A stretch of 64,000 nt of DNA, taken from Shinella sp. (GTDB taxonomy: Bacteria; Pseudomonadota; Alphaproteobacteria; Rhizobiales; Rhizobiaceae). Positions 1-8,473 of this stretch are shown here, piece by piece. The position numbers were made by a program, and so were the translations under genes. Under the pieces are notes generated by a model that was given only the letters and a program-made list of their open reading frames with translations, made no database searches and was not told where the DNA came from. Location: assembly GCA_003248775.1 (NCBI GenBank), contig QFQX01000012.1:1-64000 (forward strand), read 5' to 3'. How positions within the stretch are numbered: position 1 is the first letter of the stretch; every line of letters begins with the position of its first letter.

Positions 1-232
1 CGACTTCCGCAACGAGAAGATCAACTACAAGGTCCGCGAGCATTCGGTGACCAAGGTTCCGGTCATCATCGTCTGCGGCAAGCGCGAGTCCGAGGAGCGT
101 ACGGTCAACATCCGTCGTCTCGGCTCCCAGGATCAGACCGCCATGACGCTTGACGAAGCGATCAAGGCCCTGTCGCTGGAAGCCACAGCACCTGACCTGA
201 AGCGGAAGCTGGCGGGCAAGGCCTCCGCCTGA
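1..232 (+). CDS. thrS: threonyl-tRNA synthetase, C-terminal end (partial)
   Basis: This is the 3' end of a gene that enters from the left edge. The visible ~76 residues form the end of the class II anticodon-binding domain of threonyl-tRNA synthetase, which charges tRNA-Thr with threonine in the cytoplasm. The diagnostic stretch is KVPVIIVCGKRESEERTVNIRR, shortened here to its core VPVIIVCG and TVNIRR, followed by a charged helix and the C-terminal tail. The frame is open from base 2 and stops at TGA 230-232. A strong hairpin follows directly (241-274). Only the family and the C-terminus can be judged; the catalytic core lies outside the window. Confidence 0.9.
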   Translation, partial: DFRNEKINYKVREHSVTKVPVIIVCGKRESEERTVNIRRLGSQDQTAMTLDEAIKALSLEATAPDLKRKLAGKASA

Positions 233-240
233 TTGTGACC

Positions 241-274
241 GTCTGACAGGGCCTGCGAACAGGTCCTGTCAGAC
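241..274 (+). terminator. hairpin downstream of thrS
   Basis: A nearly perfect inverted repeat starts 8 bases after the thrS stop. GTCTGACAGG (241-250) pairs with CCTGTCAGAC (265-274), and CCTG pairs with CAGG inside around a CGAA loop, with one G/T mismatch between the two parts. The base is followed by ATTTGTC, so the U-tract is weak. Its position and stability suggest transcription termination or 3'-end protection of thrS mRNA. Confidence 0.65.
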
Positions 275-334
275 ATTTGTCACATCATTGTTATACGGCC
301 TTTGGAAAATGTAACGCTGGTTGAGGGGAATACC

Positions 335-1177
335 TTGCGTTTCGATGAGCTTTCCTACGCCAATGAACGTGACCCGCGCCTGAAGCGCTGGTTCATCCGG
401 TCGATCGAGGGGCTTTCCGGCCGTGATCGCTTTGCCCGTCTCTATGACATCTGGCGCACCGATATCGTCGGCAAGACCGACCGTGTTTTCGGCAAGATGC
501 TCGATCTCATCGATGTGCACCTGAAGGTGCAGGGGCAATGGCCACCGGCCAATCTTCCTCAGGGACCGGTGGTCATCGTCGCGAACCATCCGTTCGGCAT
601 CGGAGATGGCATTGCCATTCTGGCGTTGGCCGAGGAACTCGGCCGTCCCTTCCGGGTGCTGATCAACAACGAGCTCCTGAAGGTGCCTGAAATGGCACCT
701 TATTCGCTACCCGTTTCCTTTGAGGAGACCAAGGAAGCGATGGCGATCAACATGAAGACGCGCCACGAGGCGGTGCGGCTCCTGAAGGACGGGGTGACCG
801 TCATCGTGTTTCCGGCCGGTGGCGTTGCGACCGCCCGCCGAGGTTTCGGTCGTGCGGAAGATCTTCCCTGGAAGATCTTCCCGGCCAAGCTCATCCAGGC
901 CGCCGGAGCGAATGTGATCCCCGTTTATTTCGAGGGACAGAACGGCCGGCTTTTCCATCTGGCCAGCAAGCTGTCGCTGACCCTCAGGATTTCGCTTTTG
1001 ATCCGGGAGTTCCGCCGCCTTTCGGGGTCGACCATATCGGCCCGTATCGGGGATCTGCTGAACTGGGAGGATCTGCGCGCCATTCCGGATCGCAAGGATA
1101 TCCTTGCGCGGCTTTACGACGCCGTCTTCTCGATGGCGCCGGCGCATCGCCGTATGGTTTTGAAAAAGGCCGGTTGA
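335..1177 (+). CDS. lysophospholipid acyltransferase (PlsC-like) family protein
   Basis: A probable membrane-associated acyltransferase that moves an acyl group onto a lysolipid or related acceptor. The acyltransferase signature NHPFGIGDG lies near residues 84-92 (a variant of the HX4D catalytic motif), and FPAGG near 149-153 matches the conserved FPEG-type motif. It is about 280 residues, usual for the family. I chose TTG 335 because GAGGGG lies six bases upstream; the frame also offers TTG 302, which would add 11 residues without a visible ribosome site. It stands alone between thrS and a convergent hypothetical gene. The acceptor is unknown: a lyso-ornithine lipid or lysophosphatidic acid are both possible in this group. 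Confidence 0.75.
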   Translation: MRFDELSYANERDPRLKRWFIRSIEGLSGRDRFARLYDIWRTDIVGKTDRVFGKMLDLIDVHLKVQGQWPPANLPQGPVVIVANHPFGIGDGIAILALAEELGRPFRVLINNELLKVPEMAPYSLPVSFEETKEAMAINMKTRHEAVRLLKDGVTVIVFPAGGVATARRGFGRAEDLPWKIFPAKLIQAAGANVIPVYFEGQNGRLFHLASKLSLTLRISLLIREFRRLSGSTISARIGDLLNWEDLRAIPDRKDILARLYDAVFSMAPAHRRMVLKKAG

Positions 1178-1193
1178 GCTGAGAACGAGCGGC

Positions 1194-2144
1194 TTACTTC
1201 GTCAGAAGCAGCTCGACATCGACGTTCTGGCCGGCGCTGACGGTGAAGTCTTTCTGGTAGATCTTGTCCTTGTTGCGGGCAATCGCCGTGTACTCACCCT
1301 CGGCCAGCACCATGACCGGGAATGCGCTTACGCTTTCCGCCACGATGTCGCCCGAGGAGGCAAGGACCGACCATGCGGTATCGGCAATCGCTTCGCCACC
1401 TGCTTCAGAAACCAGCTTGAGATTGATCTGAGCCGCACGGTGCTGGATGGTCGCCTCGGTCAGCTTGCCGGCCTCGACCTTGATGTCAGCGCGCACCACG
1501 GCATTCACCGAACCGTATTCGGAAACGATGTGATAGGTCCCGGTGTTGAGGCGGACGATGGTATCCGGCTTCACGTCTTCAAGCACCAGCCCACGCTCGC
1601 CATCGGCCTGGATCTCGGCCGAATAGACGTCGAACTTCAGGTCCTTGGCAGGAATGCGCGTGTCGGGACCTGAAACCGCATTGAGCAGCACCCCCCCGGC
1701 ATCCAGCACCAGCACCTGCTTTTCGACTTCGCCCTCGTTTGGTACCGACAGCTTTTTCGTGGCGCCCGCACGGCCGAAGGAAACGTTGACGAAATAATCG
1801 CCCGGTTCGAGCTGGAAGTCTGCCGAACCACCTTCGGCGCTTGCGAGCAGCGGAAGCTTGCCATCGCTGCCGGGAATCGGGCTGAATACCCTCCACGAGA
1901 GACCCTGCTGCATCGGATCGCCATCGCTGGTGAGCCTTGCTTCGAGCGCGACGTTCTTCGATGTCGACCGGGTCGGTGCCGTCTGGCTGAAATTGGGAGA
2001 AAACGCGTTCAGCTTTGGCATCTTGGTGGTGCCATTGAGCTGCTTGAACGACTGGAATGCATCTTCACCGCGCGCGGGTGTCATGGCAAACAATGTTGCC
2101 GCCACGACGAACAACAAGCGGGCAGCGCGGGAATGGCAGATCAT
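1194..2144 (-). CDS. secreted hypothetical protein with repeated beta-rich modules
   Basis: I do not recognise a named family. The N-terminus has a positively charged start, a hydrophobic run (LLFVVAATLFAMT) and an ARG-ED junction, so a signal peptide and a periplasmic location are likely. The mature protein seems to contain three similar beta-rich units of about 80-90 residues. Each ends in a phrase of the type GDYFVNVSFG, GTYHIVSEYG or GEYTAIARNK, followed by K.F.V..G. This resembles carboxypeptidase-regulatory or PEGA-like sandwich folds. I prefer ATG 2144 to the upstream GTG 2153. It is convergent with the acyltransferase gene and divergent from the nitroreductase gene. Confidence 0.7.
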   Translation of the reverse strand: MICHSRAARLLFVVAATLFAMTPARGEDAFQSFKQLNGTTKMPKLNAFSPNFSQTAPTRSTSKNVALEARLTSDGDPMQQGLSWRVFSPIPGSDGKLPLLASAEGGSADFQLEPGDYFVNVSFGRAGATKKLSVPNEGEVEKQVLVLDAGGVLLNAVSGPDTRIPAKDLKFDVYSAEIQADGERGLVLEDVKPDTIVRLNTGTYHIVSEYGSVNAVVRADIKVEAGKLTEATIQHRAAQINLKLVSEAGGEAIADTAWSVLASSGDIVAESVSAFPVMVLAEGEYTAIARNKDKIYQKDFTVSAGQNVDVELLLTK

Positions 2145-2252
2145 GTATCGCACAATTGGTTGACTTCTACTCCAATGACAGCAACTTCAATCGCAATGCG
2201 ATGGCAATTTCAAGACGTGCCCGCCATCGAGAAAGCCGGAAAGTGCCCCAGA

Positions 2253-2837
2253 ATGAAAAATGATATGAAACTCACCGATTATCTCGCCGTTCGCCGCTCC
2301 ATTCCCGCCTTCCAGATGAGCGAGCCGGGTCCGACGACCGCGGAGCTCGAACAGATTCTCACGCTTGCCGTCCGGGTGCCCGATCACGGCAAGATCGCCC
2401 CCTGGCGGTTTATCGTCTATCGCGGCGAGGAAAGAATACGCATTGGCGAGGAACTGCTCGCCATGGCGCTTCAGAAGAATCCGGACCTTTCCGAGGAGAT
2501 GGTCAATGTCGAGCGCACCCGGTTTACCCGCGCGCCCGTCGTGATCGCGGTGGTCAGCACCGCCGGTCCGCATGCCAAGATCCCGGAATGGGAGCAGGTG
2601 ATGTCCGCGGGCGCGGTTTGCCTCAATCTCCTGATGGCCGCCAATTCTGTCGGTTTCGTATCCAACTGGCTGACGGAATGGTTCGCCTATGATGAGCGGG
2701 CCTATCCGCTGCTCGGCATCAAGCCGGGTGAGAAGGTGGCTGGCTTTATCCATATCGGTTCGACGACCTTCCCGGCGACCGAGCGCCCGCGTCCGGCTCT
2801 CGCGGATGTGGTCACATGGGTGGGAGACGGAGACTGA
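2253..2837 (+). CDS. nitroreductase family protein
   Basis: An FMN-dependent oxidoreductase of the nitroreductase fold, about 194 residues. The N-terminal RRSIPAF resembles the FMN-phosphate-binding RRSxR element, and VRVPDHGKIAPWRFIVY is typical of the short YdjA-like subgroup. The middle part AGAVCLNLLMAANSVGFVSNWLT is the usual core helix region. The native substrate cannot be told from sequence. The start is ATG 2253; an in-frame ATG at 2265 is also possible. The next gene starts within its stop codon (TGATG), so the two are probably translationally coupled. The pair nitroreductase plus flavin reductase suggests joint flavin chemistry, but this is inference. Confidence 0.85.
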   Translation: MKNDMKLTDYLAVRRSIPAFQMSEPGPTTAELEQILTLAVRVPDHGKIAPWRFIVYRGEERIRIGEELLAMALQKNPDLSEEMVNVERTRFTRAPVVIAVVSTAGPHAKIPEWEQVMSAGAVCLNLLMAANSVGFVSNWLTEWFAYDERAYPLLGIKPGEKVAGFIHIGSTTFPATERPRPALADVVTWVGDGD

Positions 2838-3451
2838 TGTTCTATGAGACGGAAATCAACCGCCATGGTCTCGCCCACGATCCCTTCAAGGCGATCGTCG
2901 CGCCGCGGCCGATCGGTTGGATCGGTACGCGCGGACGGGATGGCTCAGTCAATCTCTCTCCCTATTCCTTCTTCAATGCCGTGAGCGACCGGCCGAAGAT
3001 CGTCATGTTTTCCTCCAGCGGCCGCAAGGACTCGTTGAAGAACGCCGAGGAAACCGGCGTCTTCACCGCGAGCTTCGCTGGTTTCGATCTGGTGGAAAAG
3101 CTGAACCTTTCTTCGGTCGTCGTTCCTTACGGTGTAAGTGAATTCGAGATTGCGGGTCTCACTGCCGCAGAAGGGCGCCTGGTTTCCGCTCCCTTCGTCG
3201 GCGAAGCCGTTGCGGCGCTCGAATGCCGCGTGACGGAGGTTCATACACTGAAGACGCTGGAGGGTGGCGCTTCGGACAGCCATGCCGTGTTCGGGCAGGT
3301 GGTCGGCATTCACATCAACGAAAGCGTCATCCGTAACGGCAGGTTCGACGTGGCGCTGGCGCGGCCGGTGGCGCGATTGGGCTACATGGACTTCGCCGAA
3401 CAGGCGCCGGTCTTCGAAATGTTTCGCCCCGAGGCACCGAAAAAGCTTTAG
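2837..3451 (+). CDS. flavin reductase family protein (FMN-binding split barrel)
   Basis: A flavin reductase-like protein of about 204 residues that should bind FMN and may reduce flavin with NAD(P)H. The N-terminal APRPIGWIGTRG followed by NLSPYSFFNAVS is the classic FMN-binding segment of this split-barrel family. The start ATG 2837 overlaps the nitroreductase stop by one base; the frame extends seven codons upstream, but that start would lie inside the upstream gene. Its stop TAG (3449-3451) interlocks with the TAA of the convergent gene on the other strand. Many members have unknown physiological substrates. Confidence 0.85.
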   Translation: MFYETEINRHGLAHDPFKAIVAPRPIGWIGTRGRDGSVNLSPYSFFNAVSDRPKIVMFSSSGRKDSLKNAEETGVFTASFAGFDLVEKLNLSSVVVPYGVSEFEIAGLTAAEGRLVSAPFVGEAVAALECRVTEVHTLKTLEGGASDSHAVFGQVVGIHINESVIRNGRFDVALARPVARLGYMDFAEQAPVFEMFRPEAPKKL

Positions 3452-4182
3452 CGGATTTCCTCCGGCGCTTCGGCATCGCTGTCGCGGGTCGCAAGGATTG
3501 CTGCGACCTGCACCGGTTCGGACGTAACGAGCGCCGCAAAGCCATCCTGCCTGGCACGGGCGCAAGCCTCGGCAAGAGCGTCGCCTGACAGCTCCGGCTC
3601 CAGCCAGCCGAAGGCGGGTACGCCGGCATTGGCTGCGGCCAGCAGTGTCATCTCCTGAGCGAGGCGGAGCGCTCGGGCCGCACTGCCGTTCTGCTCCAGT
3701 CCCTTGGGATTCCATCCCAGTCCCATGAGGCGCGGGGTCCGTCCCGCAAAGCTCTCCGCATTGAATAAGCCTGCCGGATTGTCTCCCATAACCGCAAGAA
3801 TCGCGGTCTGGCCTACGGGAAGCTGCCGGATGGCCTCTTCCGCGGAAAGCAGCGTATCCAGCCGCTGGAGGTCCGCGCCGTTCCGAGTGTTGCCGAGCAC
3901 GATTGCCTGTGGAAGCGATTCCATCAGTGTCGTGAGCTGCGCCGCGAGCACATCATTGCCCGGATTGTTGTCGAGATAGGCAAGGTGCGGGATGCCGCCC
4001 TGGCCTTCCTCGGAGTTGGGCTTAGGGGACTGGCCGCTGCCGTTCACGATGATTGCATCCACCGCATGGACCACGTCGCTGAACTCGAATGGGGAAGTGA
4101 TCGCAAGCAGGATCCGCAATGAAGGTCCCTTGAGGATGTCGTTGGCGTCGTTGGCCAGATTGGCCTCCCGGTTAATGAACAT
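3448..4182 (-). CDS. CitE/HpcH-like lyase family protein, degenerate
   Basis: About 244 residues. The N-terminal segment (LRILLAITSPFEFSDVV followed by VDAIIVNGSG) resembles the first strands of the CitE/HpcH/HpaI aldolase TIM barrel, and the later stretches (LPQAIVLGNTRNG, MGLGWNP, AGVPAFGWLEPE) fit the same fold. The usual catalytic acidic motif (LDLEDAV type) is replaced by IIVNGSG, so lyase activity is doubtful. ATG 4182 is the first good start; the longer frame upstream overlaps the divergent promoter region. It is convergent with the flavin reductase gene, with interlocked stops, and divergent from the DUF2336 gene. The family assignment is moderate and the function unknown. Confidence 0.6.
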   Translation of the reverse strand: MFINREANLANDANDILKGPSLRILLAITSPFEFSDVVHAVDAIIVNGSGQSPKPNSEEGQGGIPHLAYLDNNPGNDVLAAQLTTLMESLPQAIVLGNTRNGADLQRLDTLLSAEEAIRQLPVGQTAILAVMGDNPAGLFNAESFAGRTPRLMGLGWNPKGLEQNGSAARALRLAQEMTLLAAANAGVPAFGWLEPELSGDALAEACARARQDGFAALVTSEPVQVAAILATRDSDAEAPEEIR

Positions 4183-4273
4183 GGTGAACTGAATATTAAA
4201 CCTTTTGCCGTTACCGTGAAACCATAAGCCAAGTGATCTTACGCGGCTTCTCAAGGCTTGGTTGGGTTTTGCA

Positions 4274-5410
4274 GTGATCGTTGCGGCTTTTCTTCGTTGG
4301 GTAGAGACGGCAAAGGCTGGAGACAGGGCACGAGCGGCCAATGCGCTGGCGAGGGCCTATCTTCACTCCGACATGGCTGCCCAGGAACGGAAGGCCGCCC
4401 TTATGGCGATGACCTGTCTGCTCGATGATCCTTCTCCGCGTGTGCGTCTGGCCCTTGCCGAAGCCCTTGCAGAATCCGATTCTGCTCCTCGTGGTCTGAT
4501 GGTCTCTCTCGCAGAGGACCAGCCGGAGATTGCTGCTGCAGCTATCCTGTGTTCCCCCGTACTGGGTGATATGGATCTCGTCGATCTTGCCGGTCGCGGC
4601 AATGCCGAGACGCGCGCCCTCATCGCCGCCCGGCCGTCGTTGTCGCGGGTCGTTGCTGCGGCGCTCGCCGAGATAGGCGATGCGGGCGAAGTCTGCGTAT
4701 TGCTGGAAAATGAAAGCGCCGGTATTTCCCGGCTGACCCTGCGCCGGATTGCGGAACGCCACGGTGCCGATGACGAGGTGAGGGCGCTTCTGCTATCCCG
4801 CGATGATCTTCCCGCGACCGTGCGCCAGATCCTTGTCGGCTATGTCACCGAAGCACTGACCGGTTCGGATTTTGTGCTCGCCGCCATCGGTGCGCGCCGC
4901 ATGGAGCGGCTTGCCCGGGAAGCTGGGGTTGCCGCATCCATTGTCATTGCCGGAACGGCTACGCCTGAAGAATTGCCATCGCTGGTCGAACAGTTGCGGA
5001 CCGAGGGACGCCTGACGCCCGCCTTCCTGATGCATGCGCTTTGCGTTGGGCGGACGGATTTCTTCGCGTCGGTCGTCGTTGCGCTCTCCGGGCTAGAAGA
5101 GCGACGTGTCCGGGCGATTCTGGCGACGGGTCGCTTCCACTCCGTGCGAGCGTTGCTCGAGAGTGTTGGTCTCGCCCGTGACATCAGCCCACTTTTCGTC
5201 GATGCGATCATGCTGTGGCGAAACGCCGTGTTTTCATCTCACGCAGCAGAAGTGGACAATATCGCCTCGCGTCTGATGGCTCGCTACCGCGATACCGCCC
5301 CGCGCGCATCGGCCAAGGCAGAGCTTTTGGAAATGGTCGAGAAGCTGGCGATATCGGAAGAGCGGCGTATCGCTCGCGATTATGCGAGCGGCATCGCATT
5401 GGCGGCCTGA
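4274..5410 (+). CDS. DUF2336 domain-containing protein
   Basis: An all-helical protein of about 378 residues whose sequence fits the DUF2336 family of alphaproteobacteria. It begins IVAAFLRWVETAKAGDRARAA and carries repeated helical pairs resembling HEAT repeats (for example LLDDPSPRVRLALAEALAES, then EIAAAAILCSPVLG). It has no signal peptide or catalytic motif, so a cytoplasmic scaffold or protein-binding role is likely. I chose GTG 4274, giving MIVAAFLRW; a TTG four codons upstream (4262) is an alternative. It is transcribed away from the CitE-like gene and convergent with a small hypothetical gene. Its function is not established. Confidence 0.8.
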   Translation: MIVAAFLRWVETAKAGDRARAANALARAYLHSDMAAQERKAALMAMTCLLDDPSPRVRLALAEALAESDSAPRGLMVSLAEDQPEIAAAAILCSPVLGDMDLVDLAGRGNAETRALIAARPSLSRVVAAALAEIGDAGEVCVLLENESAGISRLTLRRIAERHGADDEVRALLLSRDDLPATVRQILVGYVTEALTGSDFVLAAIGARRMERLAREAGVAASIVIAGTATPEELPSLVEQLRTEGRLTPAFLMHALCVGRTDFFASVVVALSGLEERRVRAILATGRFHSVRALLESVGLARDISPLFVDAIMLWRNAVFSSHAAEVDNIASRLMARYRDTAPRASAKAELLEMVEKLAISEERRIARDYASGIALAA

Positions 5411-5419
5411 AGTCGCCCG

Positions 5420-5854
5420 TTACGGAACGACCTTCTTTGCCACCCAGGAGTAGCCGTCCGCCACGATGTGGATCGGCGTTGTAAACACCATCTTGATATC
5501 TGATGTGTCGGGCAGCACGTGGCGGATTTTGGAGATCGCACGGGCGGCAAGCGACTGGCGTTCCTCTTCCGGAAGGGTTGCGGCCGGGCCGGGAAGGGGA
5601 GCCGGTACATCCACCGCTGGCTTGGCTGCGCCTTCCGGTGGTGTCTGCAACTCAGCCGCCTGCTTGTCAGGCGGCTGACATACAGCAACGACAGTCGGAT
5701 AATTGATGCCGGAATATCCCTCCAGCACCTTCTCCGTGGCCGCGTCGCAAAGTTCCACGGACACGAAATGCTGTTGTGCCGTAGCAACGTAATGGCATTC
5801 GTTGACGCTGTCGTCGCAGCCGAGAATGGTCATGACGATAAGGGCGGCTTGCAT
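5420..5854 (-). CDS. small cysteine-containing hypothetical protein
   Basis: About 144 residues, with no family that I recognise. It starts MQAALIVMTILGCDDS, a short hydrophobic start ending in a cysteine that could be a lipobox-like export signal, although it is unusually short. Four cysteines in the first ~65 residues (GCDD, NECHY, ELCDA, AVCQPP) suggest disulfides and an extracytoplasmic location. A proline/alanine-rich linker separates this part from a C-terminal segment ending YSWVAKKVVP. The longer open frame upstream begins with unconvincing codons, so ATG 5854 is preferred. It is convergent with DUF2336 and divergent from the acetyltransferase. Confidence 0.6.
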   Translation of the reverse strand: MQAALIVMTILGCDDSVNECHYVATAQQHFVSVELCDAATEKVLEGYSGINYPTVVAVCQPPDKQAAELQTPPEGAAKPAVDVPAPLPGPAATLPEEERQSLAARAISKIRHVLPDTSDIKMVFTTPIHIVADGYSWVAKKVVP

Positions 5855-6016
5855 GGAGAACCTGCTTTTGAAAATGGATGGAGATATTGAGGTGCCTGCC
5901 TTACTTTCAAGCAGAGGAATGCAGCCAAAGCAAGACGATAGCGGGGCGTTGCGGCGACGATCTTGACCAGGCGGTGGCATTGCCGAAGCTCTCGCGAGAG
6001 ACTGAAGGAGAGCGTC

Positions 6017-6478
6017 ATGCGTGTCACCATTGCTCGCGAACCTGTTCGTCAGGAGGGCGTGATCGCCCTTCTAGAACAGTCGGACGCGTATATGGCGACA
6101 CTTTATCCCGCCGAAAGCAACCACCTGCTCGACATAACCTCGCTTGAGAATCTCAAGGTGTCGTTTTTCGTGGCGCGAAGGAATGGCGAGATCGTCGGAT
6201 GCCGCGCACTCGTGGAGGTCGGTGACGGCACAGCCGAGATCAAGCGCATGTTCGTGTCGCCCGATGCGCGCGGCCTTGCGATCGGCCGCCTTATTATGGA
6301 GGCTCTGGAGGATGGGGCTCGAACCATGGGACTTGGTGCTATCCGCCTTGAGACGGGGATAAACCAGCCGGAAGTCATCGGGCTTTATCGTCGCTTCGGT
6401 TTTGATGAAATTCCACCCTTCGGTTCATACCGGCCCGATCCCTTGAGCCTGTTCATGGAAAAGCGGCTGACGGGCTGA
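6017..6478 (+). CDS. GNAT family N-acetyltransferase
   Basis: A single-domain acetyltransferase of about 153 residues that transfers acetyl from acetyl-CoA to an amine of unknown identity. Motif A of the GNAT fold is visible as IKRMFVSPDARGLAIGRLIM, with the RGLAIG loop that binds the CoA pyrophosphate. The downstream LETGINQPEVIGLYRRFGF is the usual motif B region. ATG 6017 is preceded by GAAGGAG at good spacing, which rules out the longer frame from 5963. It has no operon partner: the frameshifted ABC transporter gene follows after about 70 bases. Confidence 0.85.
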   Translation: MRVTIAREPVRQEGVIALLEQSDAYMATLYPAESNHLLDITSLENLKVSFFVARRNGEIVGCRALVEVGDGTAEIKRMFVSPDARGLAIGRLIMEALEDGARTMGLGAIRLETGINQPEVIGLYRRFGFDEIPPFGSYRPDPLSLFMEKRLTG

Positions 6479-6549
6479 CTTTGTGTGCCGGCAGGGCGGC
6501 AATTCAGTCGTAAAGCACCAAGTAATGACCTTGGCGCGGCGGAAAAAAT

Positions 6550-8351
6550 ATGAAAAAGAAAGTCAACATTTCTCCTCCGGCTTCGGTGGTGACGTCTATT
6601 TCCATTCCTTACGGACTAAACATGCTTCGCAGATTCTTCACTTTCTATTGGCCCTATCGTGGCCTCTTCATTCTCGATTTCGGCTGTGCCGTATTGTCGG
6701 GCGTGCTTGAGCTTGGCTTCCCGATGGCCGTGAAATCCTTCGTCGACGATCTCCTGCCGAGCGGCCAATGGGGCCTGATCGTTGTGGCTTCGCTCGCCCT
6801 GCTGGCGATCTATCTGCTCAATACCGTGCTGATGGCCACCGTGACCTACTGGGGACACATGCTCGGCATCAACATCGAGACAGATATGCGCCGCCTCGCA
6901 TTCAGCCATATCCAGAAGCTTTCCTTCCGTTACTTCGACAATGAGAAGACCGGTAACCTTGTTGGACGGCTGACCAAGGATCTGGAAGAGATCGGCGAAG
7001 TCGCCCATCACGGTCCGGAAGACTTGTTCATCGCGATCATGACCTTCATCGGCGCCCTTCTGCTGATGCTGTCGATCAATGTCGAACTGGCTCTGTTGAC
7101 GGCTGCGATCGTGCCGCTCACCGCTTGGGTCACCAGCCGTTATGGCACGCGCATGACCGATAATTTCCGCGCGCTTTTCGGCCGGGTCGGCGATTTCAAT
7201 ACGCGCATCGAGGAAAATGTTGGCGGCATCCGCGTGGTGCAGGCCTTTGCCAACGAGGATCACGAAAGAACGCTTTTCGAGCGGGACAACCAGAGTTATC
7301 GCCACACCAAGCTTGCCGCCTACAGGATCATGGCTGCCAGCGTTTCGATGAGCTACATGAGCATGCGCCTGATCCAGATGGTGGTGATGATCACCGGCGC
7401 CTATTTCGTACTCTCGGGTGATCTTTCGAATGGTGGTTTCGTCAGCTTCCTGCTGCTGGTCGGCGTCTTCTTCCGCCCGGTAGAGAAGATCAACTCCGTC
7501 ATCGAGACCTATCCCAAGGGTATTGCCGGTTTCCGCCGCTTTGTCGAACTCATCGACACCGAGCCGGATATCGCCGATGCGCCGGATGCCGTCGAGGCGC
7601 CGCAGTTCAAGGGCGATATCGCCTTCCGGTCCGTAAGCTTCGGTTATACCCCTGAAAAGCCGGTACTGCGTGGCATCGACCTCGACATTGAGGCCGGTGA
7701 GACCATCGCCTTGTCGGACCGTCCGGTGCCGGCAAGACGACGCTCTGCTCGCTGCTGCCGCGTTTCTACGATGTCACTACGGGCGCAATCACCATCGACG
7801 GACTCGATATCCGCAAGCTGACGCTTGCCTCCCTACGCAGCCAGATCGGCATCGTGCAGCAGGACGTTTTCCTGTTCGGCGGCACGGTACGCGAGAACAT
7901 CGCCTATGGTCGTCTCGGCGCGTCCGAGGTCGATATCATGGAAGCCGTCCGCCGGGCGAAGCTCGACGGCGTCATCGCCGGCATGCCGCAGGGGCTGGAT
8001 ACCGTAATCGGCGAGCGTGGCGTCAAGCTTTCCGGTGGCCAGAAGCAGCGCATGGCAATTGCCCGCATGTTCCTGAAAAACCCGCCGATTCTCATTCTGG
8101 ATGAAGCTACCTCGGCTCTCGACACGGAAACCGAGCGGGCGATCCAGCAGTCGCTCAGCGAGCTCTCCGAGGGCCGCACGACCCTGGTCATCGCTCACCG
8201 CCTTGCAACGATCCGCGATGCTTCCCGGATCGTTGTGGTCGATGAGAGCGGTATCTCAGAGATCGGTACCCATACTGAACTGCTTCGCGCCGGCCGTGGC
8301 TATGCGCGGCTGTATGAGGCTCAGTTCGGGCAGTTGGGCGCGGCGGAGTAA
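6550..8351 (+). pseudogene. ABC transporter permease/ATPase (exporter type), frameshifted in Walker A
   Basis: A half-size ABC exporter with a membrane domain and an ATPase domain on one chain, about 600 codons in total. Reading frame 1 runs from ATG 6550 (or ATG 6622, giving MLRRFFTFY) through the ABC membrane domain to GETIAL, then goes out of frame at about 7711-7714 and stops at 7821. The downstream frame restores the Walker A remainder (GPSGAGKTT from 7716), the Q-loop (QQDVFLFGG), LSGGQKQ at about 8028, Walker B ILILDEATS at about 8088 and the VIAHR H-loop. Inserting one G after TTG (giving ALVGPSGAGKTT) repairs the whole gene. As written, the product lacks nearly all of its ATPase. It could be a real mutation or a sequencing error. 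Confidence 0.85.
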
Positions 8352-8436
8352 TCCGCCGCTTTCCCCGGCATGACCGGCGTTCCGCCATAGCGCCTGGTTT
8401 TCGGCCGGACAAGTAAGAACCGTGAAACGACATCAG

Positions 8437-8468
8437 CGACCCGCAAATCGACTCTGATTTGCGGGTCG
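8437..8468. terminator. perfect 13-bp hairpin between convergent genes
   Basis: CGACCCGCAAATC (8437-8449) pairs fully with GATTTGCGGGTCG (8456-8468) around a six-base loop. It sits between the end of the ABC transporter gene (plus strand) and the end of the autotransporter gene (minus strand), so it can serve both transcripts. No clear T-run follows on either side, so it may act as a bidirectional terminator or as an mRNA 3'-end stabiliser. Confidence 0.6.
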
Positions 8469-8473
8469 ATCCA

